From UBA4416 sp035439445 (lineage in GTDB: Bacteria > Bacteroidota > Bacteroidia > B-17B0 > Aurantibacillaceae), in assembly GCA_035439445.1 (NCBI GenBank), contig DAORKG010000004.1, positions 62,001 to 126,000 on the forward strand: 64,000 nucleotides of DNA, written 5' to 3'. The position numbers and the translations under genes were made by a program. Positions 34,235-43,236 of the stretch are shown here, piece after piece (positions within the stretch are counted from its first letter, which is position 1; the number at the start of each line of letters is the position of its first letter). The notes under the pieces were generated by a model, which was given only the letters and a program-made list of their open reading frames with translations, had not been told where the DNA came from and made no database searches.

Positions 34235-35533
34235 ATGAAATTCAGTGTGTTTTTATTGTTTGTTGTTTTTTCAATAAAAACAATCCAAGCACAAACTATA
34301 AAGGTTTATTTCAATCAGTCGGTCGATAATACTGTTTCTGCAATTGCTGATGCACAAACATCAGCTCATTTAGATGATACTATTTGCGCTTTAATAAATG
34401 GGGCTAACACTACATTAGATATTGCTGTTTGGGATAACGGAAGCGCAAAAATTGTAACAGCTCTCAATAATGCTTATACAAGAGGTGTTCAGGTAAGATA
34501 CATATCTTCAACAAATAGCCTGAATACTGCACTTTCTGGTTTAAATTCAAATATTCCACTTTTAAAACGTACATCTACTTTAACTAGCAATGTAATGCAC
34601 AATAAATTTGTAATTGCTGATAATACCAAATTATTAATTGGCTCAATGAATTTTGGAAATGGAAGTATGTTCGATGATTATAATAACATTGTTATTATTT
34701 CAAATCCCAGCTTAGCACAAAACTACACAACGGAGTTTAACGAAATGTGGGGTTCTACAGGTGCTCAGCCAAATACAACTAACAGTAAATTTGGTCCGGC
34801 AAAATCAGATAATACAATACACAGTTTTAATATTGGGGGCTCTACTATTGAATCTTATTTTTCGCCAACAGATGCAACAGCTTCTAAAATCGTAGCAGCA
34901 ATCAATTCTGCCAACTATAGTTTAGATATAGCAATGTTTACATTTACAGATAATGATTTAGGAGATGCAGTTGTAGCAGCTAAAAACAGAGGTGTTAATG
35001 TTAGATGCATTATTGAAAATGTAAGCTATTTTGGCTCAGAGTTCACTAAATTAGTAAATGCAGGTATACCAGTTATTTCTCATGAAAATGTAGCTAATGA
35101 TTTTCATCACAAATATTGTATTATTGATGCGGTAAATACAAGTTCTGATCCTATTGTGGTTACAGGTTCCCACAATTGGTCAAACTCAGCTAATCAAGAG
35201 TACGATGAAAATACATTAATTATTCACGATGCTGTTATTGCTAATCAGTATCTAGAAGAATTTTCTAAACGATACTCGGTTTTATCGGGCATTAGAAACT
35301 ATAATAACATTAATGATGTTGTATTGTCCCCAAATCCAAGTAAGGGAAGTTTTTCAATTACTGGTTTAAAACATAATATTGATAAATTAACCGTGATTAA
35401 TACTGCTGGACAAATAGTTGAAGTATTAGAAAGCACAGATAATACGATTAATCTTACTTTAGAAAAAGGAATGTATGTTATCAATATCATTTCTAATGGA
35501 AATGTGATAACTAAAAAAATAAGTATTGAATAA
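34235..35533 (+). CDS. T9SS-exported phospholipase D-like protein (two HKD motifs, type A sorting domain)
   Basis: This is a predicted extracellular phosphodiesterase (nuclease or phospholipase) of the PLD superfamily. The 432-residue protein has a signal peptide (FLLFVVFSIKTIQAQ) and two HxKx4D motifs: HNKFVIAD near 121 with GSMNFGNGS, and HHKYCIID near 291 with GSHNWSNSA. The C-terminal 75 residues are a T9SS type A sorting domain (LSPNPSKGSFSI, KGMYVINIISNGNVITKKI). A complete pair of HKD motifs argues for an active enzyme released or anchored outside the cell. It starts 11 bases after the fusion gene. Confidence 0.88.
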   Translation: MKFSVFLLFVVFSIKTIQAQTIKVYFNQSVDNTVSAIADAQTSAHLDDTICALINGANTTLDIAVWDNGSAKIVTALNNAYTRGVQVRYISSTNSLNTALSGLNSNIPLLKRTSTLTSNVMHNKFVIADNTKLLIGSMNFGNGSMFDDYNNIVIISNPSLAQNYTTEFNEMWGSTGAQPNTTNSKFGPAKSDNTIHSFNIGGSTIESYFSPTDATASKIVAAINSANYSLDIAMFTFTDNDLGDAVVAAKNRGVNVRCIIENVSYFGSEFTKLVNAGIPVISHENVANDFHHKYCIIDAVNTSSDPIVVTGSHNWSNSANQEYDENTLIIHDAVIANQYLEEFSKRYSVLSGIRNYNNINDVVLSPNPSKGSFSITGLKHNIDKLTVINTAGQIVEVLESTDNTINLTLEKGMYVINIISNGNVITKKISIE

Positions 35534-35544
35534 AAAAACACACC

Positions 35545-36003
35545 ATGAACGAACGTATTTGGATTTACACATTAAGTAAAGAATTAACGAATGAACAATT
35601 AGTTGATTTTAAAAACCGTTGTCAATGCTTTGTAAATGACTGGACTGCTCATGATGTGAGTTTAGATGCATCGTTTGATTTATATCAAAATCGTTTACTA
35701 ATATTTAAAGTAAACGAAGACAAATACAATGCTAGTGGTTGTAGTATTGATAAGCAGTTACGATTTGTAAAAGAATTAGAGCAAGCGTTTTCTATTGAAT
35801 TATTAAATCGCTTATTAGTGGCATACGAAAACAATCATCAAGTTGAGGTAGTTAAAGCTTCACAGATAAAAGAATTATTGACAAGCAATATTATCAATGC
35901 AAATACGTTAGTGTTTGATAATACAATTACCGAATCAGCCCAGTTAGCAAATAAATGGAAACAACCATTACAAGCAACTTGGTTGTCAAAGTATTTAAAC
36001 TAA
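35545..36003 (+). CDS. Conserved Bacteroidota protein often labelled ABC transporter ATPase
   Basis: The 152-residue cytosolic protein matches a small family found across Bacteroidota with WIYTLSKELT at the start and ASGCSIDKQLRFVKELEQ in the middle. The databases often call it an ABC transporter ATPase, but no Walker A, Walker B or ABC signature is present, so the label is not supported. It lies 11 bases after the PLD-like gene and 4 bases before the cytochrome lipoprotein gene. Function unknown. Confidence 0.7.
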   Translation: MNERIWIYTLSKELTNEQLVDFKNRCQCFVNDWTAHDVSLDASFDLYQNRLLIFKVNEDKYNASGCSIDKQLRFVKELEQAFSIELLNRLLVAYENNHQVEVVKASQIKELLTSNIINANTLVFDNTITESAQLANKWKQPLQATWLSKYLN

Positions 36004-36007
36004 TCGC

Positions 36008-36490
36008 TTGAGACGTCCAATATCTATATTAGCTTTTATTGTAATTTTAATCTCTTGTATATTTTATTCATGCACAAAAGATGTCGCTAAAAATCCATTA
36101 TTAGCCTATAGTGATAAAGCTTTGTTAGACAGCTCTAAAAACACAGCCGCTTTTATCTATTATAAAAATGATGCATCTACCATATACCCTGGAACAACAG
36201 GAGCACATTCATCTTTTAAATTAAAATTTAATAAAATTGCGGCTACTGTTTTAACGGATAATGGTAAAATCCCAGTAGGACAGCAATTCCCAAATGGTTC
36301 CTTTATTGTAAAAGAAATGCAATCTGGATTAAACGCATTTATGTACAAAAAAGAAGGATCGTGGTTGTGGGCAGAAATTTATAGCAATGGCGATGTTTTA
36401 TATAGTGTCAACAAAGACTCTCAACCATGCATCAACTGTCACAGCCAATCAGGAAACAGAGATTTAGTAGTAAGTTTTAATTTTTATTAA
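36008..36490 (+). CDS. Cytochrome P460-like lipoprotein with one haem c site
   Basis: The 160-residue protein starts (TTG at 36008) with a lipoprotein signal peptide, ILISCIFYSC, the likely acylated Cys being near residue 22. The central part resembles the cytochrome P460 fold (GKIPVGQQFPNGSFIVKEM). The C-terminus has a single CINCH haem-c motif at about 141-145. P460 proteins oxidise small nitrogen compounds using an unusual cross-linked haem. Whether that lysine cross-link is present cannot be told, so a general periplasmic redox role is safer. Convergent with the MepB-like gene, 4 bases between stops. Confidence 0.75.
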   Translation: MRRPISILAFIVILISCIFYSCTKDVAKNPLLAYSDKALLDSSKNTAAFIYYKNDASTIYPGTTGAHSSFKLKFNKIAATVLTDNGKIPVGQQFPNGSFIVKEMQSGLNAFMYKKEGSWLWAEIYSNGDVLYSVNKDSQPCINCHSQSGNRDLVVSFNFY

Positions 36491-36494
36491 TATA

Positions 36495-36995
36495 CTATTT
36501 ATTATAAAGACTTTTTGCTTTTTTTAAAGTTTCAGATTGAATATTTGATAAATCCAAGAAGTAATTCAATTGCCATTTTTGTGTTTTGATAGCTTGTTTG
36601 CTTGTGGTTTTATCCCACGGTGAATAAACCCTAAAACCTCGTTTACCTTCTTTATGATTAACGGTTAATATACCTTGTTCACATAATACTGATTTTGGAA
36701 AAATAAATTGACCAAGCTGGTTCCCATTTACAACATTTATAATAACAAGATTAATGGAATCTGTTTCATCAAAAGGAGCAATTGGTCCGGTTGATAGTCT
36801 TTTCCAAAGCGTTACAAACTGTCCAACTTTAGTAGGAGTGGTTTTTGCCTTTCTAAATCTTACGTTTAACTTATTAAGTTTAAAATAATAGGCGTTATAT
36901 TCTGCACTTTCAATTTCGGGTATAGGTTCTGTATATTTAAAACCACAAGCATCAAAAACTTGCGTTTGAATATAGACAAGGTCAGTAGGAAGCAT
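36495..36995 (-). CDS. MepB family protein
   Basis: The 166-residue protein matches the MepB family, named after the third gene of the staphylococcal mepRAB locus. Features seen are AEYNAYYFKLNKLNVRFRKA, TPTKVGQFVTLWKR and the C-terminal GKRGFRVYSPWDKTTSKQA. The molecular role is unknown; a nucleic-acid-binding or nuclease-like fold has been suggested for relatives, which I cannot confirm here. It lies 5 bases after the amidohydrolase gene on the same strand. There is no MepR or MepA homologue nearby. Confidence 0.8.
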   Translation of the reverse strand: MLPTDLVYIQTQVFDACGFKYTEPIPEIESAEYNAYYFKLNKLNVRFRKAKTTPTKVGQFVTLWKRLSTGPIAPFDETDSINLVIINVVNGNQLGQFIFPKSVLCEQGILTVNHKEGKRGFRVYSPWDKTTSKQAIKTQKWQLNYFLDLSNIQSETLKKAKSLYNK

Positions 36996-37000
36996 AAGTT

Positions 37001-40000
37001 TTAAAACCCACTTTCTTCGCTATCGCAATGAAAGTGATTTTGTTTTTTAGGTTGAGGTTTAACAACCTTAGCTCCCTTATTTTTCTCAGTGATTAACTTG
37101 GCAATAATACGAGCACGTTCTTTTTTAATGTCTTCGCGCAATTTAGCATCTTCGTCTTTGTCATAATAAATTTGTCCGTCAATAATGGTTGTGTTTACTT
37201 TTGCGTAAACACTTAATGGATTATCTGTCCAAAGAACTAGGTCGGCTACTTTACCAACTTTAATACTTCCTACTTTATCATCAATGTGTAACATTTTTGC
37301 AGGATTTAAAGTCACTAATTTTAAGGCTTGTACTTCTGTTAATCCACCATATTTAATGGCTTTAGCAGCCTCTTGATTTAAGCGTCTTCCCATTTCAGCA
37401 TCATCCGAATTGATAGATGTGTTTACACCAGCTTTTGTAAGCATAGAAGCATTATAAGGTATAGCATCCATTACCTCTAATTTATATGCCCACCAATCAG
37501 CAAATGTGGATGCATTAGCTCCATGAGCTTTCATTTTATCCGCTACTTTATAACCTTCCAAAATATGGGTAAACGTATTTACTTTAAACTTCATACTGTC
37601 TGCTACATGCATTAACATATTTACTTCGCTTTGCACATAACTATGGCAAGTAATAAAACGTTTACCATCAAGTATCTCTACTAATGCATCTAGGTCTAAA
37701 TCTCTGCGAGGTGAAGCTGTTTTGTTTTTTTTAACTTCTTTTGGAGATAATTTGGAGAACGATTCCATTTGTTTTTTGTAAGCTGTTGCTCTTGTAAAAT
37801 AGTCGTAGTACAATTGTTCAACGCCCATTCGTGTTTGAGGGAATCTTTCTAAATCAGGATTTAATCCGTTAGAGTGCTTAACGTTTTCTCCTAAAGCAAA
37901 TTTGATAAAACCAGGAGCTTTTTCGTATTTAAATTCCTCCGGATTTTTCCCCCAACGTAATTTTATGATACAGCTTTGTCCTCCAATAGGATTTGCAGAA
38001 CCATGCAATAATTGAGCAGTTGTTACACCACCCGATAATTGACGATAAATATTGATATCATCAGGATTAATCACATCACCCATTCTCACTTCTGCGCTAC
38101 TGGCATCAGCCCCTTCGTTAACACTAAATAAGGCAATATGAGAATGTTCATCAATTATCCCGGGAGTTAAGTGCATTCCTTTGGCATCAATTACTTTAGC
38201 AAAAGCTGTCTTTTGTGCTTCTATGTTTGGAGCAATGCGAACTATTTTACCATCCACAATATAAATATCCTGATCTTTTAAAATCGAATCTGATTCATTT
38301 GTCCAAATTGTAGCATTTTTAATTAATACTGCATCATAACGTTTTTTAAACTTAGCCCAGGTGTCTTTTATTAACCCTTCACTTTCTGCTTCTGCTTCAC
38401 CGTATGCTCCAAATGGATAATAAATTTTTCCGTAATTTATTTTTTGTGCAGGTTTAGGTGTTTTTGGTTTTGTAGTGTCTGTTACATTGATGTAACTTAA
38501 TTTAAAATCAGTCCAGCTTCCGTCAGTGTATTGTCCTTGTCCGGTAAATGATTTTGCCTGCTCGTCATAGTTTCCGGATAAACGTAGTGCAAACGTCGAA
38601 TCGTATGGAAAGCTTAGAGTTAATAAATTATTTTTAAAAGTAATACTTGCCTTTGCTTTCAAACTATCTTTTAAAAACACTATACCTGAATAATTTTCCT
38701 GTTCTCGGCTTACAGTTAACTTATTTTTAGTTGAACCATATGCTAGCTCATAGCTACCACTAATATTTGGAATTGATAAATCGTTGTAAATAAATTTTAC
38801 TCCATTACTCCAGGTTTCGTGAATTATGGCATCTTCTTCAAAAATTGATTTTGATGAAATGAAGAAGTTTGCCAACATCCCTTGTTTTAAACTACCTACC
38901 TTATCTTGAACTCCAATAAAGTTAGCAGGAGTATAGGTTAATGCACGCAAAGCTGTTTTTTCTGATAAACCATATGCAATTGCTTTTCTAATATTTTTAA
39001 GAAAAACAGACTTGTCTTTTAAATCTGAAGTTGTAATACAAAATTGAACGAAGTTTTTTTCAAGCAAGGCTAAATTTGCCGGCGCCATTTCCCAATGTTT
39101 TAAATCGGTTAATGAAGCTTGTTCCGCATCAAAAGGGTCCTCTACATCAATAGCATCAGGGTAGTTTACCGGAATAATGTATTTTGAGAAAGTGTTTTGA
39201 ATATCATATAAACGTTGGTATTCATTTCCCCCCCCTTTGATGATATATTTTACTTTAAACTCATCAGCAATTTTTTTACCTCTCAAATCATTGTATTTAT
39301 CATTACCTTCAAAGATAGAGGGCAGTTCTTGTAGTTTATTAAAAGCTTCTAATGTGATGTTATATTCAGTTTTTGATTGATTGGTTTTATACCATTCAGC
39401 GTCATAATACGTTTGTCTGAGCAAAGCAACTGCACCCATTAATGAAGACGGGTAATCTTGCGGAGAAACACCTTTATTTAATGAATAAAATGCAGCTGCC
39501 CTGTCTTTAATAATACTTTCGTTTTCTTTACCTGAATTTAAACTTACCAATGAACCACTTCCTCTTACAATTCCATCTTTTTGAGCAGTTACTACTGCTC
39601 CAAATCCCAATTTTCTTAACTCGTCAGCCTTTTGAGCATTATGTAAAAACAACTTATGCGCTTCAGTTTCACTTTTAATAGCTTGGTTCCAGCCATAAGC
39701 ACCTTTTTTAGGAGCATCTTTAAAATCAGTTCTTTTTACTTCAGGCATTCCATAATCGCTGTATAAATCAATAAATGCGGGATAAATATGTTTGCCATTT
39801 AAATTAGTAGTGATGGCATCTTTTGGAGCCTCTAATTTTTCGCCAACACGAATAATTTTATCATCCTGAATGATTAATGTAGCATTTAAGATGGTAGCAT
39901 CTGCATCTACATGCAATGTACAGTTAGTAAACGCATATATGGTGTGCATGGTGTTTGGAGCACCATTGTTTGGAAATGTAGTTTGGCCAATAGCAAATTG

Positions 40001-40045
40001 GTTAACAATAAAATACGAGGATAGTATAAAAAATAGTTGACGCAT
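37001..40045 (-). CDS. Secreted tandem amidohydrolase, first domain degenerate
   Basis: The 1014-residue protein has a signal peptide (LFFILSSYFIVNQFAIGQ) and two amidohydrolase-type domains. In the N-terminal domain (about 45-420) the usual HxH metal motif is replaced (IYPAFIDLYSDYGMPE), so it should not bind metal there. After a beta-sandwich linker (about 425-540), the C-terminal domain (about 570-980) keeps the metal site: LTPGIIDEHSH near 635, ITCHSY, THILEGY and the NSDDAEMGR aspartate. It resembles imidazolonepropionase or dipeptidase-like enzymes of Bacteroidota. The C-terminus is basic and carries HFHCDSEE. The substrate is not predictable. Confidence 0.85.
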   Translation of the reverse strand: MRQLFFILSSYFIVNQFAIGQTTFPNNGAPNTMHTIYAFTNCTLHVDADATILNATLIIQDDKIIRVGEKLEAPKDAITTNLNGKHIYPAFIDLYSDYGMPEVKRTDFKDAPKKGAYGWNQAIKSETEAHKLFLHNAQKADELRKLGFGAVVTAQKDGIVRGSGSLVSLNSGKENESIIKDRAAAFYSLNKGVSPQDYPSSLMGAVALLRQTYYDAEWYKTNQSKTEYNITLEAFNKLQELPSIFEGNDKYNDLRGKKIADEFKVKYIIKGGGNEYQRLYDIQNTFSKYIIPVNYPDAIDVEDPFDAEQASLTDLKHWEMAPANLALLEKNFVQFCITTSDLKDKSVFLKNIRKAIAYGLSEKTALRALTYTPANFIGVQDKVGSLKQGMLANFFISSKSIFEEDAIIHETWSNGVKFIYNDLSIPNISGSYELAYGSTKNKLTVSREQENYSGIVFLKDSLKAKASITFKNNLLTLSFPYDSTFALRLSGNYDEQAKSFTGQGQYTDGSWTDFKLSYINVTDTTKPKTPKPAQKINYGKIYYPFGAYGEAEAESEGLIKDTWAKFKKRYDAVLIKNATIWTNESDSILKDQDIYIVDGKIVRIAPNIEAQKTAFAKVIDAKGMHLTPGIIDEHSHIALFSVNEGADASSAEVRMGDVINPDDINIYRQLSGGVTTAQLLHGSANPIGGQSCIIKLRWGKNPEEFKYEKAPGFIKFALGENVKHSNGLNPDLERFPQTRMGVEQLYYDYFTRATAYKKQMESFSKLSPKEVKKNKTASPRRDLDLDALVEILDGKRFITCHSYVQSEVNMLMHVADSMKFKVNTFTHILEGYKVADKMKAHGANASTFADWWAYKLEVMDAIPYNASMLTKAGVNTSINSDDAEMGRRLNQEAAKAIKYGGLTEVQALKLVTLNPAKMLHIDDKVGSIKVGKVADLVLWTDNPLSVYAKVNTTIIDGQIYYDKDEDAKLREDIKKERARIIAKLITEKNKGAKVVKPQPKKQNHFHCDSEESGF

Positions 40046-40157
40046 AATGTATAGTTAATTGTAACAAATATAACATTATAGCCCATCTATAAAAATAAGT
40101 TTGTGGCTTTTAATTAAAGATAATTTGTTAATTTTGAGACACATTTAAAAATTAACT

Positions 40158-40763
40158 ATGGCAACAGGCATGTTACACACTCACTACTTATTTGTAGTGC
40201 TCTTTACTTTAATTTATTTAATTAAGACCATATTACTATTAAGCGACAAAGACGAACTTTTAGAGAAATTCAAAAAGAAAACGAAGGTTGCCGAAATGAT
40301 TGTAAGCTTTGGTTTTTTAGCTACAGGTGTTTTCTTGTTAACTCAATTGCCGGTAATTACTACCATCATGATTATTAAAATTGTGTTAGTGGTATTATCT
40401 ATTCCATTAGCGGTGGTTGGTTATAAAAAGAAAAACAAAGTATTGGCTACTTTATCTTTTTTCTTAATTGTGGTTTCTTTTGGATTAGCGCATAAAGCAA
40501 AAGATGCTAAAGCAGGAGAAAAAACTGTGGCTTTAAGTGGTAAAGAAATTTTTGAGCAAAAATGTACTTTATGTCATGGTGCTGATGGTAAGTTAGGACA
40601 AGCTGGTGCTAAAGATTTATCGGTAACGCAATTACCACATGCAGGCATTGTTGAGATTATTACGAATGGTAAAAACACCATGGCAGCATACAAAGAAGCG
40701 CTTACTGCAGAACAAATTGAGGCAGTAGCTTCTTATATCGAAACGGATTTAAAAGGTAAATAG
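40158..40763 (+). CDS. SirB-like membrane domain fused to a c-type cytochrome
   Basis: The 201-residue protein has four membrane helices in the first 120 residues (HTHYLFVVLFTLIYLIKTIL, VAEMIVSFGFLATGVFLL, TTIMIIKIVLVVLSIPLA, LATLSFFLIVVSFGLAH), like the SirB/invasion-expression-upregulator family. A small mono-haem cytochrome c (about 125-201) follows, with CTLCHG at 136-141 and a distal methionine candidate in KNTMAAY. The cytochrome should face the periplasm. The fusion suggests a membrane-tethered electron carrier, possibly of respiration. The gene lies 5 bases before hflX. Confidence 0.83.
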   Translation: MATGMLHTHYLFVVLFTLIYLIKTILLLSDKDELLEKFKKKTKVAEMIVSFGFLATGVFLLTQLPVITTIMIIKIVLVVLSIPLAVVGYKKKNKVLATLSFFLIVVSFGLAHKAKDAKAGEKTVALSGKEIFEQKCTLCHGADGKLGQAGAKDLSVTQLPHAGIVEIITNGKNTMAAYKEALTAEQIEAVASYIETDLKGK

Positions 40764-40768
40764 TTCCA

Positions 40769-41968
40769 TTGAAACAGGTTACTCATTCTACTGAAATACA
40801 AAAGCAAACAGCGGTTTTAATTGGTGTTATTAATAAACAACAAGGAGAAGAGCTGGCGCTAGAGTATTTGGATGAATTAGCGTTTTTGGCCGAAACCTAT
40901 GGCGTAGAAACCGTAAAAACCTTTACTCAAAAATTAGAGAAACCTGACAAAGCCACCTTTATTGGGAAAGGAAAATTAAACGACGTTAAAACCTTTGTAA
41001 AGGAAAACAAAATTAACCTAGTAATTTTTGATGACGAGTTATCGCCATCGCAACAACGAAATTTAGAGAAAGAATTAGGTGTAAAAATTTTAGACAGAAC
41101 AACCTTAATTCTTGAAATATTTTCGCAACGAGCACAAACAGCGCACGCTAAAACACAAGTGCTATTAGCACAATACCAGTATTTATTACCACGTTTAACT
41201 GGTATGTGGACTCACTTAGAGCGTCAGCGAGGTGGCACCGGAACACGTGGTGGAGCAGGGGAGAAAGAGATTGAAACGGATAGACGTATTGTGCGAGATA
41301 AGATTGCACAGCTTAAGGAAGACCTAAAAATTATTGATAAGCAAATGGCTACACAACGCAAAAACCGTGGTGAGTTTGTGCGTGTGGCTTTGGTAGGTTA
41401 TACCAATGTTGGTAAATCTACCATTATGAATATGATTAGCAAGAGCGAAGTATTTGCCGAAAACAAATTATTTGCAACACTTGATACAACGGTTCGTAAA
41501 GTAACCATTGATAATTTATTTTTCTTGTTAACGGATACGGTTGGTTTTATTAGAAAATTACCAACGCAATTAATTGAAAGTTTTAAGAGCACTTTGGATG
41601 AAGTGCGTGAAGCGGACATTTTATTACACGTCGTAGATATTTCTCATCAAAATTTTGAAGACCACATTAACGTAGTGCGCCAAACCCTCATTGATATTGG
41701 TGCAGGCGATAAAGAAACCATTTTGGTGTTTAATAAAATAGATGCCTTTAAATATGTGAAAAAGGATGAAGATGATTTAACACCGATGACGCGTGAAAAC
41801 CTATCTTTAGATGAATTGAAAAAAACCTGGATGACTAACTTAAACCAAACCTGTGTTTACATCAGTGCTTTGAATAAAGAAAACGTAACTGATTTTAAAA
41901 AGCTGGTTTACGATACAGTGAAGAAAATTCACGTAGTGAGATTTCCTTACAATAATTTGTTTTATTAA
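40769..41968 (+). CDS. hflX: GTPase HflX
   Basis: HflX is a ribosome-associated GTPase that splits stalled 70S ribosomes. The 399-residue protein has the N-terminal HflX domain (ATFIGKGKL, VIFDDELSPSQQRNLEK), the arginine/glycine-rich linker RQRGGTGTRGGAGEKE, and the G domain with GYTNVGKS (about 210-217), DTVGF, and NKID. The start is TTG at 40769, 5 bases after the cytochrome gene. Its stop codon directly touches the stop of the convergent TlpA-like gene (TAATTA). Confidence 0.95.
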   Translation: MKQVTHSTEIQKQTAVLIGVINKQQGEELALEYLDELAFLAETYGVETVKTFTQKLEKPDKATFIGKGKLNDVKTFVKENKINLVIFDDELSPSQQRNLEKELGVKILDRTTLILEIFSQRAQTAHAKTQVLLAQYQYLLPRLTGMWTHLERQRGGTGTRGGAGEKEIETDRRIVRDKIAQLKEDLKIIDKQMATQRKNRGEFVRVALVGYTNVGKSTIMNMISKSEVFAENKLFATLDTTVRKVTIDNLFFLLTDTVGFIRKLPTQLIESFKSTLDEVREADILLHVVDISHQNFEDHINVVRQTLIDIGAGDKETILVFNKIDAFKYVKKDEDDLTPMTRENLSLDELKKTWMTNLNQTCVYISALNKENVTDFKKLVYDTVKKIHVVRFPYNNLFY

Positions 41969-43201
41969 TTACTTTTTAGAAAGTAGCTCGTTCAATAACT
42001 TCTCAGTTTTAATCGTGTAGTCTTCGTAAGCCTTTCCTGTAGCAGGACCACTAAAACCTGTATAAACTGATTTTACCTGATGATTTTTATCTAAGAAAAT
42101 GGTTGTTGGAAAAGCCATGATGCCATTTAAAAATGGTAAACTTTCAGAGGCTTTTTCTTTACCGGTTAATCCGGTGAGTAAAATATCGTAACCAATATTA
42201 AAACGTTTGCTTAAGCGTGTTAAGTTGGTTTTCGCACGTTCGGCATCCGATGTTCTTTCATAAGCCAAGGCAATAATTTCTAAACCTTTTTTATGGTATT
42301 GTTTGTAAACCTTAGATAAGTAAGCGCTTTCATCCATACAATTAGGACACCAGCTTCCCATAATTTGCACAATTACAACTTTGTTTTTGTATTTTGGATC
42401 ACTTAAACTTACTTTTTGATTTTTGGTATTGTAAAAAGCAAAGTCAATTTTTTCGTTAGGATTTTTTAAGTAAGTTAAACTCTCCGGGTCATGCAATGTG
42501 AAATTATCATTGCGTTTGGCAACCCAGTTTTCGTGCCATGTAGAACCTGAGTAAAAATCTCCTTTGGTAATTTCTGTACCGTTATGTTCTGCAATAAATA
42601 AAAACGCATGTGAACCATCAAAACAGCTTAAGTATAATTTTCCATCATGTATCATTCCTTCTAAAAAACGGTAATCGCCGGTCTCTGTTAAAAAGGTACC
42701 ATTAACATATGCACTTCCATTTTGATGAGAAAACAATCCTATTGCTTTTGAACTATCAGCAGTGTTTGGGCTAAAGGTTGTTTCCCATTTTCCTTCATAA
42801 AAGGTATTTGCTTTTCCAGGTACAAAAGGAAAGCGATTTGAATGACCAGCTTGGGCTGTAAAGGCAATGCTGTTATTTTCTTTTTTAGTATGGTTAATCC
42901 AAATTCCTTTGATGATGCTATCTCCTGTTAATTGAGTCCTGAATTCAGTATCAAAAATGGGCATTTTAAAGTTTAATGAATCTTTTAATAATTTCACTTC
43001 TTCAACTGTAATACGCTCATCAGCATTATGAATGACTAAAGTAATTTTTCCTTTGTTGTTTTTAATCTCAAAATTAAAAGGAAGTTCAATTTGTTTTTCA
43101 GAATTCAATGAAAGAGAACCGCGCCAAATACCGGTTTTAATTTTAGTTTGTGCAGAACAAATAAAGGGGAAAAAAATAAAAACTAATAAAATGCGTATCA
43201 T
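41969..43201 (-). CDS. TlpA-like thiol-disulfide oxidoreductase with N-terminal beta-rich domain
   Basis: The 410-residue exported protein has a signal peptide (ILLVFIFFPFICSAQ), a beta-rich N-terminal part (about 20-255, a DUF4369-like or lipid-binding-like fold) and a C-terminal thioredoxin domain (about 265-400). The active site is GSWCPNCMDES near residue 285; the conserved cis-proline is in FPTTIFLD. Such proteins reduce or isomerise disulfides in the periplasm, often for cytochrome c maturation, which would fit the c-type cytochromes at 36008 and 40158 (inference). It lies 35 bases after the GH92 gene and may be the tail of that operon. Confidence 0.88.
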   Translation of the reverse strand: MIRILLVFIFFPFICSAQTKIKTGIWRGSLSLNSEKQIELPFNFEIKNNKGKITLVIHNADERITVEEVKLLKDSLNFKMPIFDTEFRTQLTGDSIIKGIWINHTKKENNSIAFTAQAGHSNRFPFVPGKANTFYEGKWETTFSPNTADSSKAIGLFSHQNGSAYVNGTFLTETGDYRFLEGMIHDGKLYLSCFDGSHAFLFIAEHNGTEITKGDFYSGSTWHENWVAKRNDNFTLHDPESLTYLKNPNEKIDFAFYNTKNQKVSLSDPKYKNKVVIVQIMGSWCPNCMDESAYLSKVYKQYHKKGLEIIALAYERTSDAERAKTNLTRLSKRFNIGYDILLTGLTGKEKASESLPFLNGIMAFPTTIFLDKNHQVKSVYTGFSGPATGKAYEDYTIKTEKLLNELLSKK

Positions 43202-43236
43202 GATGCTAAATAAAAATTATTTTTTGACAAAACCTA

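Noticed and set aside
35545..36003. Database-style label ABC transporter ATPase
   Set aside because: No Walker A, Walker B or ABC signature is present in the 152 residues.
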